Assembly (NCBI GenBank): GCA_963978895.1
Contig: OZ022247.1
Span: forward strand, 15,322,312-15,386,311
From: Erpobdella octoculata
Lineage: Eukaryota > Annelida > Clitellata > Hirudinida > Erpobdellidae
Reading direction: 5' to 3'
Length of the DNA stretch: 64,000 bases
Position numbers and translations under genes: made by a program
Shown: positions 27,278 to 40,998 of the stretch, piece after piece
How positions within the stretch are numbered: position 1 is the first letter of the stretch
Layout of the letters: every line of letters begins with the position of its first letter
Notes under the pieces: generated by a model
Databases searched by the model: none
The model's input: the letters and a program-made list of their open reading frames with translations, nothing else
What the model was told of the DNA's origin: nothing

Positions 27278-27512
27278 ACTGTTTGTTTGTTATATGCCAA
27301 TGATATTTAAAAATTTCAGACCAATTGCTTTGAAATTGAGAAACAACATAGTTTGTATACAGGAAAAGATTTTTATTTCATGAAAAATCAGCACGTTATT
27401 TTATTTTTTATGATCAAATAACATTTCCTGGGTTTTTATTGCATAATCATCGGGACCATTGAGTGCATTTAGTCAAACTTAACAACAGCAACGCATGGCC
27501 GGGTACATCTAA
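27275..27512 (+). mobile_element. Helitron-like non-autonomous end
   Basis: The TGTAACTGTTTGTTTG block that follows TA also occurs near 60645 after a TCTATATAA start. The segment ends GGCCGGGTACATCTAA with a T following, resembling a 3' CTRR Helitron terminus. The 5' terminus is lost in the TA array. Confidence 0.45.
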
Positions 27513-28080
27513 TTTGTAATATTTGTATAAACAAACAAGGCAATACAATTTGCAAAAGTCTTCTAGATTCAGAGAAAATTGAAAAAATTCAAGAAATGAA
27601 TTTTACACAGTTCAAAAATTTGCAGTAACTATGAATGCACTTGCTGATAAAAAATTAGCAATTCCATAACATAGACAATCTCTAAAAAATCTATAAAAAT
27701 CGTTTTTTATTTAAATAGTCACATTGATTAATTGAAAAAAGGATGAAAACACATCACCTTAAAAATACTGTAAGAGGGTTTTCTTTGTTGATTTTTAGAA
27801 TTTTGGACAAAATGGTAAATCATATCACAGACAAGTTAACCCCAATTAGTGTTTCATTTTTTACAAAATATTAAGACTATGGAAACGGATGTTGCTATTG
27901 TTTCAGTATTTATTGAATTACTTGCGTAGTTTGCGCCAGTGGTTTTGATTTTTTGAGCAAATTTCGTTCACTCTAAAAGTAAAAATTACCAGTTCTGAAG
28001 GTGTAGTTGCTTTAGGACAGAGTCTGTGTTTTAGTGAATCAACAACTACAACTTGTTGTAGTTCGTGGCTTAGAAATTAA
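27513..28080 (+). repeat. Dispersed repeat R, copy 1
   Basis: Matches 60670-61475 in blocks (for example CAGTAACTATGAATGC, GTATTTATTGAAT, GGACAGAGTCTGTGTT). Non-coding, function unknown; possibly the body of a non-autonomous DNA element. Confidence 0.6.
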
Positions 28081-28640
28081 TTAACATCAAGTCACTTTGA
28101 AAATTATCAAAATTAAATTATTGCAGTTACATGTATTTTATTCATTTCTTTAAATGTTTTTATAGTCACTGGGTGGTCTTGACATATTTTATTAAATTCC
28201 TGTTATTATTGGTGTAAACAACTTTACGGCTGAGTTCATTTATTGAGTTTAACTGGCAAAGCCCGGCAAGGGCTATTTTTGAGGCATGGCCGTTATATAG
28301 GCACAAAATCCCAGGCCCGGTCCTGTCCGTTTTCACAAGCACAAAATTCCACGACTAGGCACAATAGCCTCGAGCCGTTCTGAAAGCCCTAAGATGAAGT
28401 CCCGTTTCGAAGTTTGGTACCAATTTTTCTCATGTTTGTGTGGGTACAATTTTTCAGGTTGCACTGATGGTCAAATGGCAAATACAGTGTGCAATTATTT
28501 ACAAATATTTTAATGTTTTTAAATAAAAATCAATACACTGCAATTATACAATGCACACTACCTATTTGTTAACGCATGGCGCTTCCTTTGGTTCCAAAAA
28601 TCCTGTATCCTGCTATGATAGCTACTTTTCTATAAAAAAA
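28081..28640. other. Nothing recognised
   Basis: AT-rich intron with a GC-richer patch at about 28260-28390 (GGCAAAGCCCGGCAAGGGCT). No gene or family identified. Confidence 0.4.
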
Positions 28641-29475
28641 CCAATTCCTAAAATTTATACATTTTTTTCTTAAATCGCTGATGGTCGGGAGGGGTAGTCA
28701 CAGTTACTTTTTCAAAAACCTTATCAAAAAATCCAAAAATGTTGTAGCTATAATTTATTTTTAATATTATTTTCGAAAATCCTTGGGAAGGGTGCCCCCA
28801 GCCAGCGACGAATCTAGGATTTTTAGTGGGGGGATGATCCAACATACCGATCCTGGGGAGAGGGTGTAACTATCACATTTCATCAACAAATTTTTCGTTC
28901 ATTTTTTAAAAATTCACTATTGGTTTTATACTATGGTTTCCTCAGAAAAAAACTTTCTAATTGAGAAAAAATACAATATTAAAATTTTAACAAAACTGCT
29001 TATTTTTATAACAAAACAAAAGATTTGCTAGAAATTATAACAAAGTTAATAATATTACCAGAAAAGTAGACTTGTAGACATCAGTGCTTAATTAAGTTAA
29101 GGATGGAAAGCGTTTGAGACAGCCTGAGTTTTTATTGGAATCTTATTTATATAAATAAATTTAGGAGCCATTCTGTATATAAAATGGAATTGGCAGAAAA
29201 TATGTAAAATATACAAAATAAGATAAAAATGTTAAATAAAATAAATATATGTGCGTGTGCCGTGTATCCCATAGGAATAGTGATGGGAAATTAATTAAAC
29301 GTTACTGGTGCTGATAAGCAATCTTGTAGAGCGACGAAACTGGAGGTCTTTTTAAAAAAAAAACATTTTTTTTTTTTAGCAAATAAAAATATGTTTTGGT
29401 AATCTGGTGAAGAGGATGCATCCCCCCCTTCCCCTAGATCCGTCGATGCCCCCAGCAAATTACGCCCCTGTGGTT
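28641..29475. repeat. hAT-like terminal fragments
   Basis: A G-rich terminus lies near 28795-28865. Its counterpart at 29395-29473 reads CAGGGGCGTAATTTGCTGGG on the minus strand, the style of hAT ends. No transposase between them. Confidence 0.4.
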
Positions 29476-30150
29476 CGTGAGTTGTCGTTATGAATGCTAG
29501 AAGATTTTGTGAGAAAACTTTCAAATAAGCTTGGTACTAAGATGTTTTCAAGTTTGTGCATGAACATACCTATCTGTAACATATTTATTTCATAGAGGTT
29601 CAATTTATTGTTTTCACTAAATTTGGAATGTGTTGACGATCCAGGAGAAAAATGAAATATGATGCGAAAACACCTTTTTTTATGAATCATGTAAAGGCTT
29701 TAGTCGTGATTAATAATTTGAAGTCCGTAAAATATTGCAATAAATTAAAAACGGATTGAATAGAGAAAAATATATCATAATTTTCTTTGATAAAAAGTTA
29801 CAAATTTTTGAAAGAAAGTCAGTGTTTATCGAGATTTTTGATTTAACATAGTTGATGTGATTATTCCAAGTTAAGTGTTTGTCAATTATGACTCGAAGAA
29901 ATTTGCAGGAACGAACACGATTTATAGATGAACCATTGATCATAATGGTAGAATTTAAATTTTTTTGTTAGTTTCTGGTATGGAATATAATGTAATTTCT
30001 TTAAATTTAAAGACAGCTTATTGGCGCAAAACCATTCTTAAACATTTGTAAACTCGTTGTTCATTTCACTTATTAAATTGGGCAAGTTCTTACCCGATGC
30101 AAAAACATTTGTATCATCAGCGAATGGCAAAAATTAAATTTTATTAATGA
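29476..30150 (-). pseudogene. CR1/Jockey-type LINE fragment
   Basis: Minus strand: LPFADDTNVFASG (motif C, FADD), ANKLSLNLKK, then INRVRSCKFLRVIIDKHLTW and NIYE-like helix LYEINMLQIGMFMHKL. 5' truncated, with several stops and frame changes. The RT thumb pattern resembles but is not identical to that of the 15-19 kb LINE. Confidence 0.75.
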
Positions 30151-30212
30151 AAATGTTTTTAAATAAATAAATAAATAAAATTAAATAATTCGTTATTCAA
30201 GTGTAAACAAAC

Positions 30213-30392
30213 CAATGCCAACACATTCGCCAAGTTTGATTCTTGACCTGTGCACAAACATGTTTTGTAGATCATCATAAAAGCCTGCTTCGGCCATATT
30301 ACCAAGGTGACTACACATTCGAGTGTCTGGAGTAATTCCAAATCTAGATGGCCTGACGCTTCTTCTGGATCTGATACTATTTTTTGATGAGC
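30213..30392 (-). CDS. Receptor tyrosine kinase exon (juxtamembrane to glycine loop)
   Basis: A 180-nt minus-strand exon (2+177+1) with acceptor TTTGAAG and donor GTTTGT. It encodes 59 whole codons with SRFGITPDTRM, GFYDDLQNMFVHRSRIKL and GECVGI. Its last base G completes glycine with the exon at 12126, giving GIGQFGRV. The first two bases complete a glycine codon with the last base of the transmembrane exon. There is no start codon, so ORF scans miss it. The YDDLQ tyrosine is a candidate juxtamembrane phosphosite. Confidence 0.85.
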
Positions 30393-30589
30393 CTTCAAAT
30401 ATATTTTTAATTTTAGTTATTTTTTATATAAAAAATGACAATTAGGAAATAAGCTTTTTTAATAATCGTTCGAATGGTCTGAATTTATTAATAAGTCCAA
30501 GTTCGCTTCGAACATAAAATGGTACAAAAGAAAACTACAAACTCTCAATTACAAGCTGAAATTAAGGTTTTTTTCTCTTTATTTCCTTC

Positions 30590-31320
30590 TTTCAGTTATA
30601 TTAATATTATTTAATAAAGGACGAAATGTTTCATCAGTTGGCTCATTAGGTTTATCTCGAAACCCCGACAAGTCCTCACGATCCAGAACCGCACATAAAG
30701 AGGAGTCATAGTGTTGATTTTTGCTCTATTCATCTCTAATACACCACAATCATCACCTCTTCAACTGGATCTTGACCTTCATTCTCCTCTACATTACTTG
30801 ATGCTGTTGATAAGTCTGACTTAAGAATAATCTGACTTACTGAAGCTTTGATAACATTATATGTTTTCATTCTTCTATTTGCAATTGGCTCTCAATGTTT
30901 TCGAGCTCGCCGGTTTTTAAGTTACCGAACCCTGTCACAGGACTAATTGAACCTGGACATATCTTTTATCTCTGAAAATGCAAGAAATCTCTTTCTTCTA
31001 AGATGGCAATGGGCTGTAAAGCATGAGCTAGAGCAATGCTGAAAAGATTCTCCAATTTTTTACAAAGTTGTTTTCCTTGTTTTTGTGACCTAGGTCTGAG
31101 TCTTATATTTCTTTAGATCTTTTCTGTCAGTTAACACTTTTCCAGTTTAAAGATTGAAAACTAAAAAGAACAAATTTAAATTCCTATTTTCCTTAAATGG
31201 AAGATATAATCTAGATTGTAGATCGACTCGCACCACGAACTGTTTTTTTTTCTTTTCATTATGCAGCTAATGAAAGTGTCCAAATGCTTGCTGGTAAGAC
31301 GGCAACTTAACACCACGAAT
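30590..31320 (-). pseudogene. Unrecognised degraded coding-like stretch
   Basis: Minus strand fragments such as QLCKKLENLFSIALAHALQ and ALQPIAILEERDF look protein-like but are broken by stops and shifts. I cannot name the family. It could be transposon-derived or a dead host exon. Confidence 0.3.
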
Positions 31321-31329
31321 TTATGCTTT

Positions 31330-31560
31330 ATAAGCTGGTCAAACAAATCTGTAATATAATGTTGTTATGTAACAACTAACGCGTTTCGGAGAGAAACTCT
31401 TCATTTTCAAGACAAAGTAAACACAACGGAGAACCAAAAGCACGGAAACTAAAAGAAACGAAAATGTTGCCAAATATTCGAAAAGCAAAAAGAGAAAAAT
31501 AAATAAGACAAATAAATAAAATGTAAGAACAAATAAATAAATAAATAACAAGTCAAACCT
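31330..31560 (-). mobile_element. PLE pseudo-LTR fragment with variant hammerhead
   Basis: Minus-strand 3' UTR (the run of ATAAATAAATA) leading to a variant hammerhead (31373-31416). It sits back-to-back with the plus-strand fragment at 31561. The UTR sequence is shared with 47580-47760 and 54120-54330. Confidence 0.65.
31373..31416 (-). ncRNA. Variant hammerhead motif (TTGAAAA box), decayed
   Basis: Box reads TTGAAAA, then an imperfect GAAGAG/CTCTCC stem II, GAA, ACGCGT. Stem I no longer pairs. Confidence 0.5.
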
Positions 31561-31787
31561 CAACTTTGCCTTGAAAATGGAGAGTTTCTCTCCGAAACGC
31601 GTCGGCAGCATAATTGAAATAAAAATACTTCGTATTATGAATTACAATAGTTTGCTTGAGGCTGGTATTATTCCACAGTTTAGAAAAGTTGAACGTATTA
31701 TGAGAAAAGCTGTTTTATTTAGGTTTAGCGCAGTTTTCTTCGAGCATGCATACAAGAAAATTAATTGCCAAAACAAATTTTATATAT
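31561..31787 (+). mobile_element. PLE N-terminal module with variant hammerhead
   Basis: The hammerhead at 31567-31607 is followed by coding for LLEAGIIPQFRKVERIMRK and FSAVFFEHAYKKI. It ends at a short TATATA at 31781, where a hAT terminus begins. Confidence 0.7.
31567..31607 (+). ncRNA. Variant hammerhead motif (C3U/G8A)
   Basis: Stem I TGCC/GGCA, box TTGAAAA instead of CTGANGA, six-pair stem II GGAGAG/CTCTCC, GAA, ACGCGT, C. Relative to the consensus, bases 3 and 8 have both changed and would still pair (U-A). Confidence 0.6.
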
Positions 31788-32868
31788 ACAACAGGCCCGT
31801 AGCTAGCGGGGGGGGGCTGGGGGGAGGCTGCAGCCCCTCCACTAAAACTTTAAGCCCCCCACTAGAATTTTTGGAAGGTTTTTTCACCTTATTTACATCT
31901 AAGCCAGCCAAGTGATGATTAAGTTACGATCCGCAATTTAAATATAAATATAAATGTATTAAATAAAATTAAATAAAAATAAATAAATTTAAAGTACAGA
32001 GTAGCACGCTATGTGAATCTGTAGTTATGTCTACTCATGGACAGGGTGATGAACAAAAGTGTTCACCAGAGTGGAATCAGCTTCGTGCTGTTTATTTTAG
32101 CATGTTGGACAGTATATTAGGAAATTTGATTGAGAGGTTTGTTGATGGTTCTTCTAAGGGTTTAACTTGTGCAGTGTCTGCTCTTCTACCAACATCAGAG
32201 AAGTTTTTAGATGTCAACGACCTTAAACCGTTAACGCAACTGCTAAAAAAAGAAAGGCATGAGAAAAATATATTGCAGACGAGGCTCTCATTGCAAGTAG
32301 GTTTCTAAAAAACAAATTTCAACCAGACTGCAGTCTCCAGGAAATGATGGATTTTATGCTGTACTATAAAAATGCATTTCCCACTTTATATTGGCACTAT
32401 TCAGCTGTATTCACATCCAAAAACGGCGACTACGGTGGTTCGGGCACGTCTGCCGAATGGATGGTAAACGGTTTCCCAATAGTTTACTTTGGCGGGAGCG
32501 ACCGCCTGGCTGGCGCATCCAACGTTCGGCGCCAAAGAAAACATGGCTGAAAGTTATTGATGGGGACCTCAAGAGGAAGCGACTGACCGCCGACGGGGGG
32601 AGAAGGGTTGCAGCCGATCGAGGAAAATGGAAGATTGTCGTGGAAGACGTTCGTGGTCCCGTGGCACCGACAGCAGCGTATTGGCTTCGAGGACATCCTC
32701 CTCCCTAAGCGCCGGCTACGGACTAAGTAAAATAATAAATAAATAATTCAGCTGCAATAACTGCCACTTGTGAGAATTCATTTTTTTCTAACGAGTACTA
32801 CGACCACAGAGAAGATCAATGTCCCTTGAGAGAAAGAGCAAACTTGTACTTCTGGCATTTGAAACTTT
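31788..32868 (+). pseudogene. hAT element remnant (ZMYM1/DUF4371-like transposase)
   Basis: Starts with CAGGCCCGTAGCTAGC and a G-run, typical of hAT ends. A coding part (32027-32310) has RAVYFSMLDSILGNLIERF and ACAV-like leucine-rich sequence. The C-terminal dimerisation region (ITATCENSFFS) follows after a nested LINE. Broken by frameshifts and by the insertion. Confidence 0.65.
32408..32745 (+). mobile_element. 5'-truncated LINE inserted in the hAT remnant
   Basis: Coding for RRLRWFGHVCRMDGKRFPNS, as at the C-terminus of many LINE ORF2 proteins, with an AAATAAATAA tail. It is flanked by the 9-bp duplication ATTCAGCTG at 32399-32407 and 32746-32754. Confidence 0.8.
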
Positions 32869-33172
32869 TCCATTAAACTCTTATTGTCAGACCGACGGAC
32901 CGTTTCAGTTATGTCAGCCATCCTCAGGGTCAAAAGTAAAACGAGAAAAGTAAACAAACAGAAAGAACCGAAATTGTCAAATAATTAGCACACTAACAAA
33001 AGAAAAAACGAAAAAACACTCTACCTATCAAATCAAAAGAATATAAAATTTATCGCTGTGTTATATTAGAAGAGACAAGAATTTCCTCAGATACATTACA
33101 ATGAGATTCGTCAGGAGCAGCCTCAACAGCCAAAGTATTTGTGTCAGAGGACGAGTCAGAAGTATCATCATT
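32869..33172 (-). mobile_element. PLE tail, 3' UTR and hammerhead fragment
   Basis: Minus strand: tail coding (SSDTNTLAVEAAPDES), UTR, hammerhead at 32890-32931. Same family as 36.6-36.9 kb. Cut on both sides by hAT and by a TA run. Confidence 0.7.
32890..32931 (-). ncRNA. Hammerhead ribozyme motif, one stem II mismatch
   Basis: As at 25526-25567 but with ACT in place of GCT in stem II. Confidence 0.7.
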
Positions 33173-33190
33173 TATATATATATATATATT

Positions 33191-35103
<1,913 letters not shown>

Positions 35104-35107
35104 TATA

Positions 35108-35290
35108 TTTTGTGTTTTTTGCGTAACTCGGCAGTAGATTTTCTTTCGTGCATGCTCCGTTAAAAATAACTGCCCATTTTTTGTTTATAATTTTTTTAAC
35201 ATAAGATTCTAATCTACGGACAACAACTTTGTTTTTTAAGTAAACAAAAAATGGGCAGTTATTTTTAACGGAGCATGCACGAAAGAAAAT
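35108..35290. mobile_element. PLE N-terminal module forming a hairpin
   Basis: Minus strand: [28 protein letters not shown]. The end of the module (35237-35281) is repeated in inverse orientation, with TA-rich sequence beyond. Same family as 45421-45560. Confidence 0.65.
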
Positions 35291-35329
35291 AGATATATTT
35301 ATAAATATAAATATAAATTTATAAATATA

Positions 35330-36429
<1,100 letters not shown>

Positions 36430-37127
36430 GTTGCGAATAAACTGTGGAATCAATTTATCTTTGAGACACGCTCCAAGAAACACAACTCGCCATTTGGCAG
36501 AAACAACTTTCGAGCCAAATTCTCGACCTTTCGGCACAAAACTCTCTGTTCGAGACTACAATTAGCCAAAAACTTTTCCATTAAACTTTTATTGTCAGAC
36601 AAGCTCTGAGGAGATGAGAAAAGTAAACAAACAGAAAGAACCGAAATTGTCAAAAAATTAGCACACTAACAAAAGAAAAAACGAAAAAACACTCTACCTA
36701 TCAAATCAAAAGAATATAAAATTTATACTATTGGAAATCAATTTTTGCGCTTTCGCTGTGTTATATTAGAAGAGACAAGAATTTCCTCAGATACATTACA
36801 ATGAGATTCGTCAGGAGCAGCCTCAACAGCCAAAGTATTTGTGTCAGAGGACGAGTCAGAAGTATCATCATTTATGTTATCCTCTTCGTTAGAAGGAATA
36901 CAGGGTAACCGATGCATATTGCTTTCTTTGACACCGAATAAGTGGAGAATCTATGGAAATTTATCAAATTGTTTATTAATTGCGGGTCTCATTAACCTCT
37001 TCAGTTCCACCCAAATTCCAGAAAAAAAATTAAATTTTTTTCACTTGTTTCTCAGTCATAGGGATCTAAATAGACTACCAAAAAACTTTCAGCTCATTTG
37101 CATAATATTTTTGGCATAATTAATGAT

Positions 37128-37149
37128 GTCCATTTTGATGGACAGTGGG
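37128..37149. promoter_or_regulatory. piggyBac left subterminal palindrome
   Basis: GTCCAT-TTTG-ATGGAC followed by AGTGGG. Candidate transposase-binding site by position and symmetry. Confidence 0.5.
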
Positions 37150-37419
37150 GCGTAATTGCACTAATGCTAATATTTTTGCAGCTAAAATTTTTTTGATTAA
37201 AACACACATTCTGCTGTCAACAAAGCCAAAACGTTTGCTGTAATGATGAAAAACTCTAAAATAATATTTTAAACATTATTTCCATTCTAAATATTTAAAC
37301 AGTTACAAAATAATTAAATTAATACTTTAAGAGTTACAAAATACTTAATAAAAAATACTTAAAAAGTTACAAAATATTTAAATAAAAGTACTTTAAATGT
37401 TACAAAATTAATAAGTGTA

Positions 37420-39417
37420 TTATTTTGAATGAAATGCAGCAAAACAATTGCGATCTGCAACAATGCAGAGATGCACATTGCAAGACATGCACCTAAACCT
37501 AGTTTTGCCCGAGCATCCAGTATTTTTGCATCGCGAAGAGTTCTTGCAATTGTCCATTTCTGGCATATGCTTTGCAGACGACAAGCGACGGTGCACTGAT
37601 GGAACCTGCTCACATATTCTCTTGGTAGGAGGTTGCTCATCCTCTGTGTCGGTTTCAGTACTTCCTTCCTTTGACGCGGCAAGGAAGGCTTCCGCAATAT
37701 CCATTCGGAACCTTAAAAAGCTAAGGATATCCTTGCGTGCAGTACCAAGCTCAATGTTGTCAGCCCGATATCTAATCCAAGCATTTGTTAAAGAAAGATC
37801 AATAAAATGCATAAGGGTTCGAATTGTCCATTTCTTGGTCTTGGCCTTCATCCGGTAATGACTGAGCATGCGATCGCAAAGATCTACACCTCCCATCTTT
37901 GCATTGTATTCACGTATTATAACCGGCCGTGACACATCAACATACTTTTTTCCTTTCTTGTCCCAACGACAGCAAAGATCTTCAGGAACAACACCATAAC
38001 AGGCTGAAACTAACATTATCGGTTTGTTGTCGAACCACTTCACAAATGCAATTTTTTCATCTTGCCTAACAATCATATCATGCGCTCCACGACCCATTCT
38101 AGCAAGACTCTTATCATCGGACATCTTACGAATCTCTTTAGGAACTCTATTTCCCATTATTGTCCCAGTTATGTAAATGTCCTTAGATAGCATATATTCT
38201 ATCAAAGGGAAGCTGGTGAAGTACCGATCACAAAAAATATGTGTCCCGGCTGTCAACCCTTCTGCTAAATGTGCAATCACTGCTCCACCAACTCCAACTT
38301 TAAACTGATCTGGGACATGGTTGTATGTTCCTGCCCCCTGGTCTACAATAAAATCCAAAACTAAACCATTTGGACTGGCAAGGACATAATTTTTCAGTCC
38401 TATTGGATTTGGTTTGTTGGCAACGTACCGACGAAGAGGACAGGCTCCTGTAAATGGAATCATTTGCTCATCAATACTGAGGTCACGACATCTTGGCAGT
38501 AGAAGACAGCCCTTTCGCACACGATCCATGATGGGTCTAACTTTCCACAGACGATCTAATTTTTATCATCATCTGTCACATCAGAATCAACAACAACCTT
38601 CAGGCTGCTTCGGATCTGAAAATACCGGTTTCGTGAGATGACATCAGCAATAGCCGGCAGTCTCAGTGTTTTTTGCCAAAACATATGCAGTTGGGGATAC
38701 GATATACTAGACATAAGTATGCTGGCCCCGATAAAGTGCTGAAGTTCTATTGCTGTAGTGTACAAGCTTTTACCGGTGCGACTGGTTGAGGTGATATTTG
38801 TGCAAAACGCCATGTACTCAAAGAACTCTTCGTCCAGATATTGTTTCATGTAATCCATTGTATTCCACCTTGTCCTCTCATCTACACTATCAGGAATATT
38901 TTTAAAATCAATAACGTTTGGAGAAAATTCCTCAACATGTTTCCACAACAAGCGCCTATTTGCAATGTTAGAAAGTGGCTCATCATCACTGTCATTATCG
39001 TTATCAGAATCTTTATCATCATCAGGCACCTCTTCATTCTGTGTTTTATTTTCAAGATCTTCTCCCTCTGATAAATCTGACAGATCTGAATCATCTCTAT
39101 TTATAGCTTCCAACACATCTTTTAGTGAAACTGTAATAAAAACAAATACAGGCATTTTACCCCAAAAACTCAATTTAGGAGAAGTGTCAATGAACCAAAA
39201 ATAGACCCACTGTCCATCGTAATGGACAATACATTTGTTTGACTTTAAAACTTGTGCAATTCATGTTAATTAATTATATTTTGCGTTAAAGTATTCCCAA
39301 GATCATAATAATAAATAATATAAATGATTTTAGCCTAAAACACAAGATTTTTAGGGAGAAATAGCAATATTTACTTCGTTGCTTCGAATAAAAATTTTTC
39401 CCTGAGTTCGTTGCCAT
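37420..39417 (-). CDS. piggyBac-like transposase (one intron, one frameshift)
   Basis: Proposed exon 1 (39417-39375, MATNSGKNFYSKQR) joins in frame to exon 2 from 39130 across a 244-bp intron with GTAAAT donor and TTTTTATTACAG acceptor. The N-terminus is acidic (DDDKDSDNDNDSDDE). Catalytic aspartates appear as LSIDEQM, FCDRYFTS and GGVDLCDRM with family-like spacing. A C-terminal Cys/His cross-brace follows (CKNSSRCKNTGCSG, RCMSCNVHLC, CFAAFH). One base is missing or extra in an A5 run near 38560, splitting the frame at 38556/38529. This could be a real lesion or a sequence error. Cut-and-paste transposition at TTAA is the known role of the family. Confidence 0.88.
39206..39227. promoter_or_regulatory. 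piggyBac right subterminal palindrome
   Basis: CCCACT then GTCCAT-CGTA-ATGGAC, the mirror of 37128-37149. Confidence 0.5.
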
Positions 39418-39550
39418 TTTTGTAAACAAAAACAATCAAAATGATTTATTTTTTAATCACCAGATGGTGCAACTGATATGTCTATTGTAATTTACAACGG
39501 TTTTGAAGTGTTAGCATGTTGCATTAATAAGAAGCGAATTTTTTTCGGTT

Positions 39551-39566
39551 GTCCATTGTAATGGAC
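39551..39566. promoter_or_regulatory. piggyBac right terminal palindrome
   Basis: GTCCAT-TGTA-ATGGAC, 16 bp from the right end; a third copy of the palindrome. Confidence 0.45.
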
Positions 39567-40058
39567 GCGGGATCTGAAGAGGTTAATAAGATATAGAGAG
39601 CCTCTTTAATTTTCAGCCGGAAAGAGTCGGATTCACTTGTTAAAATCGAAACACCTTCTTCAAGTTTTTTTCGTGTTAGCTTTTTCAAATGAATACATTC
39701 ATAATGATTAAGAATACTCCCAAACTGGAGATGCATCGTGAGTCTCCTTGACAACGTAGTGGTAGTGTGACCAATGTATGTATTCACCTTACAATGTGGA
39801 ATAGAACATTTGAAATGGTACACCACGTGACTTTGTTGCAACGGGTCAGTGATACTTGTTCTATCATTCTTGATGACCAAATTGAAAAGTTTCAAGTTTT
39901 TGTAATAAATATATAAGCCCAGTTTATTCCTGACGGGGTCTATAACAGAAACTACCTTTTTTATTATCTTCTTTATAATACTTTCATCAATTCTGTAATT
40001 GAGATTCATTTGATTTTTGTAGAACACGGGGAACTCCTGGCGTACATCACGACCCTTA

Positions 40059-40090
<32 letters not shown>

Positions 40091-40093
<3 letters not shown>

Positions 40094-40200
40094 GACAGTA
40101 AAAAACAAGTAAATTTTCTCGACCCCATCATCACAATAACTGATTCTGGTCCTACTACCAAAGTCTTCATCAAACCAACTAAAAATGGAACATGCCTCTA
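40091..40200 (+). pseudogene. PLE RT fragment (plus)
   Basis: Thirty-odd codons, QVNFLDPIITITDSG then KVFIKPTKNGTCL, matching the FLD..KP region of PLE RT. It follows a short TA run (40060-40090) and faces away from the minus-strand PLE. Confidence 0.7.
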
Positions 40201-40214
40201 AATATATATAGAAT

Positions 40215-40560
<346 letters not shown>

Positions 40561-40694
40561 TCAATAGCTAATTTAATAGCTATCGAAGATATATGTTTTA
40601 TGATATATATTATAAGGAGACGAAGCGTTGATATGTTTTTACGAGCCACATATAACAGAAACTTGAATGGCTTACAATCCACCACGAAATAACA

Positions 40695-40885
40695 CAAATA
40701 TAAATGTCTCCACTTCAGACTCGAACCCACGACTGTTGGATCGGCAACACCGCCTCGCATCATGCCAACTACCTTACCATCTGCGCCACTTCCACCGCCA
40801 AAAAACAGTGGTTGTTAAACGCTTTTGTAGGGGTATGTTGAACACAACACTCGACTATCAATGGGTACGAATGAGTGCTCGATAA
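40695..40885 (-). mobile_element. tRNA-derived SINE, family 3, copy 2
   Basis: Near-identical to copy 1, 340 bp away in the same orientation, again next to TA repeats (40912-40995). Confidence 0.7.
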
Positions 40886-40910
40886 TATATATATAAGTTG
40901 TACGGCTTAC

Positions 40911-40911
<1 letters not shown>

Positions 40912-40995
<84 letters not shown>
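40912..40995. repeat. (TA)n microsatellite
   Basis: About 84 bp, capping the next PLE module. Confidence 0.95.

Positions 40996-40998
<3 letters not shown>

Larger units (their letters stand above)
36996..39582 (-). mobile_element. piggyBac-like transposon (2587 bp)
   Basis: Terminal repeats CCTCTTCAG at both ends, flanked by TTAA at 36992-36995 and 39583-39586. Removing it restores the PLE sequence seen uninterrupted at 35751-35790. The shared subterminal motif ATGGACAGTGGG (37138-37149) is inverted at 39206-39217. Confidence 0.93.
36430..40059 (-). pseudogene. PLE (minus), split by a piggyBac element
   Basis: Right part (40059-39583): thumb, GIY-YIG (TYIGHTTTTLSRRLTMH) and LKIKEALYI. Left part (36995-36780): tail to SSNITQRKRKN. 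Then UTR, a destroyed hammerhead near 36600, and an N-terminal module (36600-36430) that runs in frame into the next PLE copy at FIRN/KYRSN. This gives a head-to-tail PLE tandem, a typical Penelope arrangement. Confidence 0.8.

Noticed and set aside
36590..36625. Another hammerhead in the 36.6 kb PLE
   Set aside because: Stem I and UTR remain, but a deletion removes stem II, GAA and stem III.
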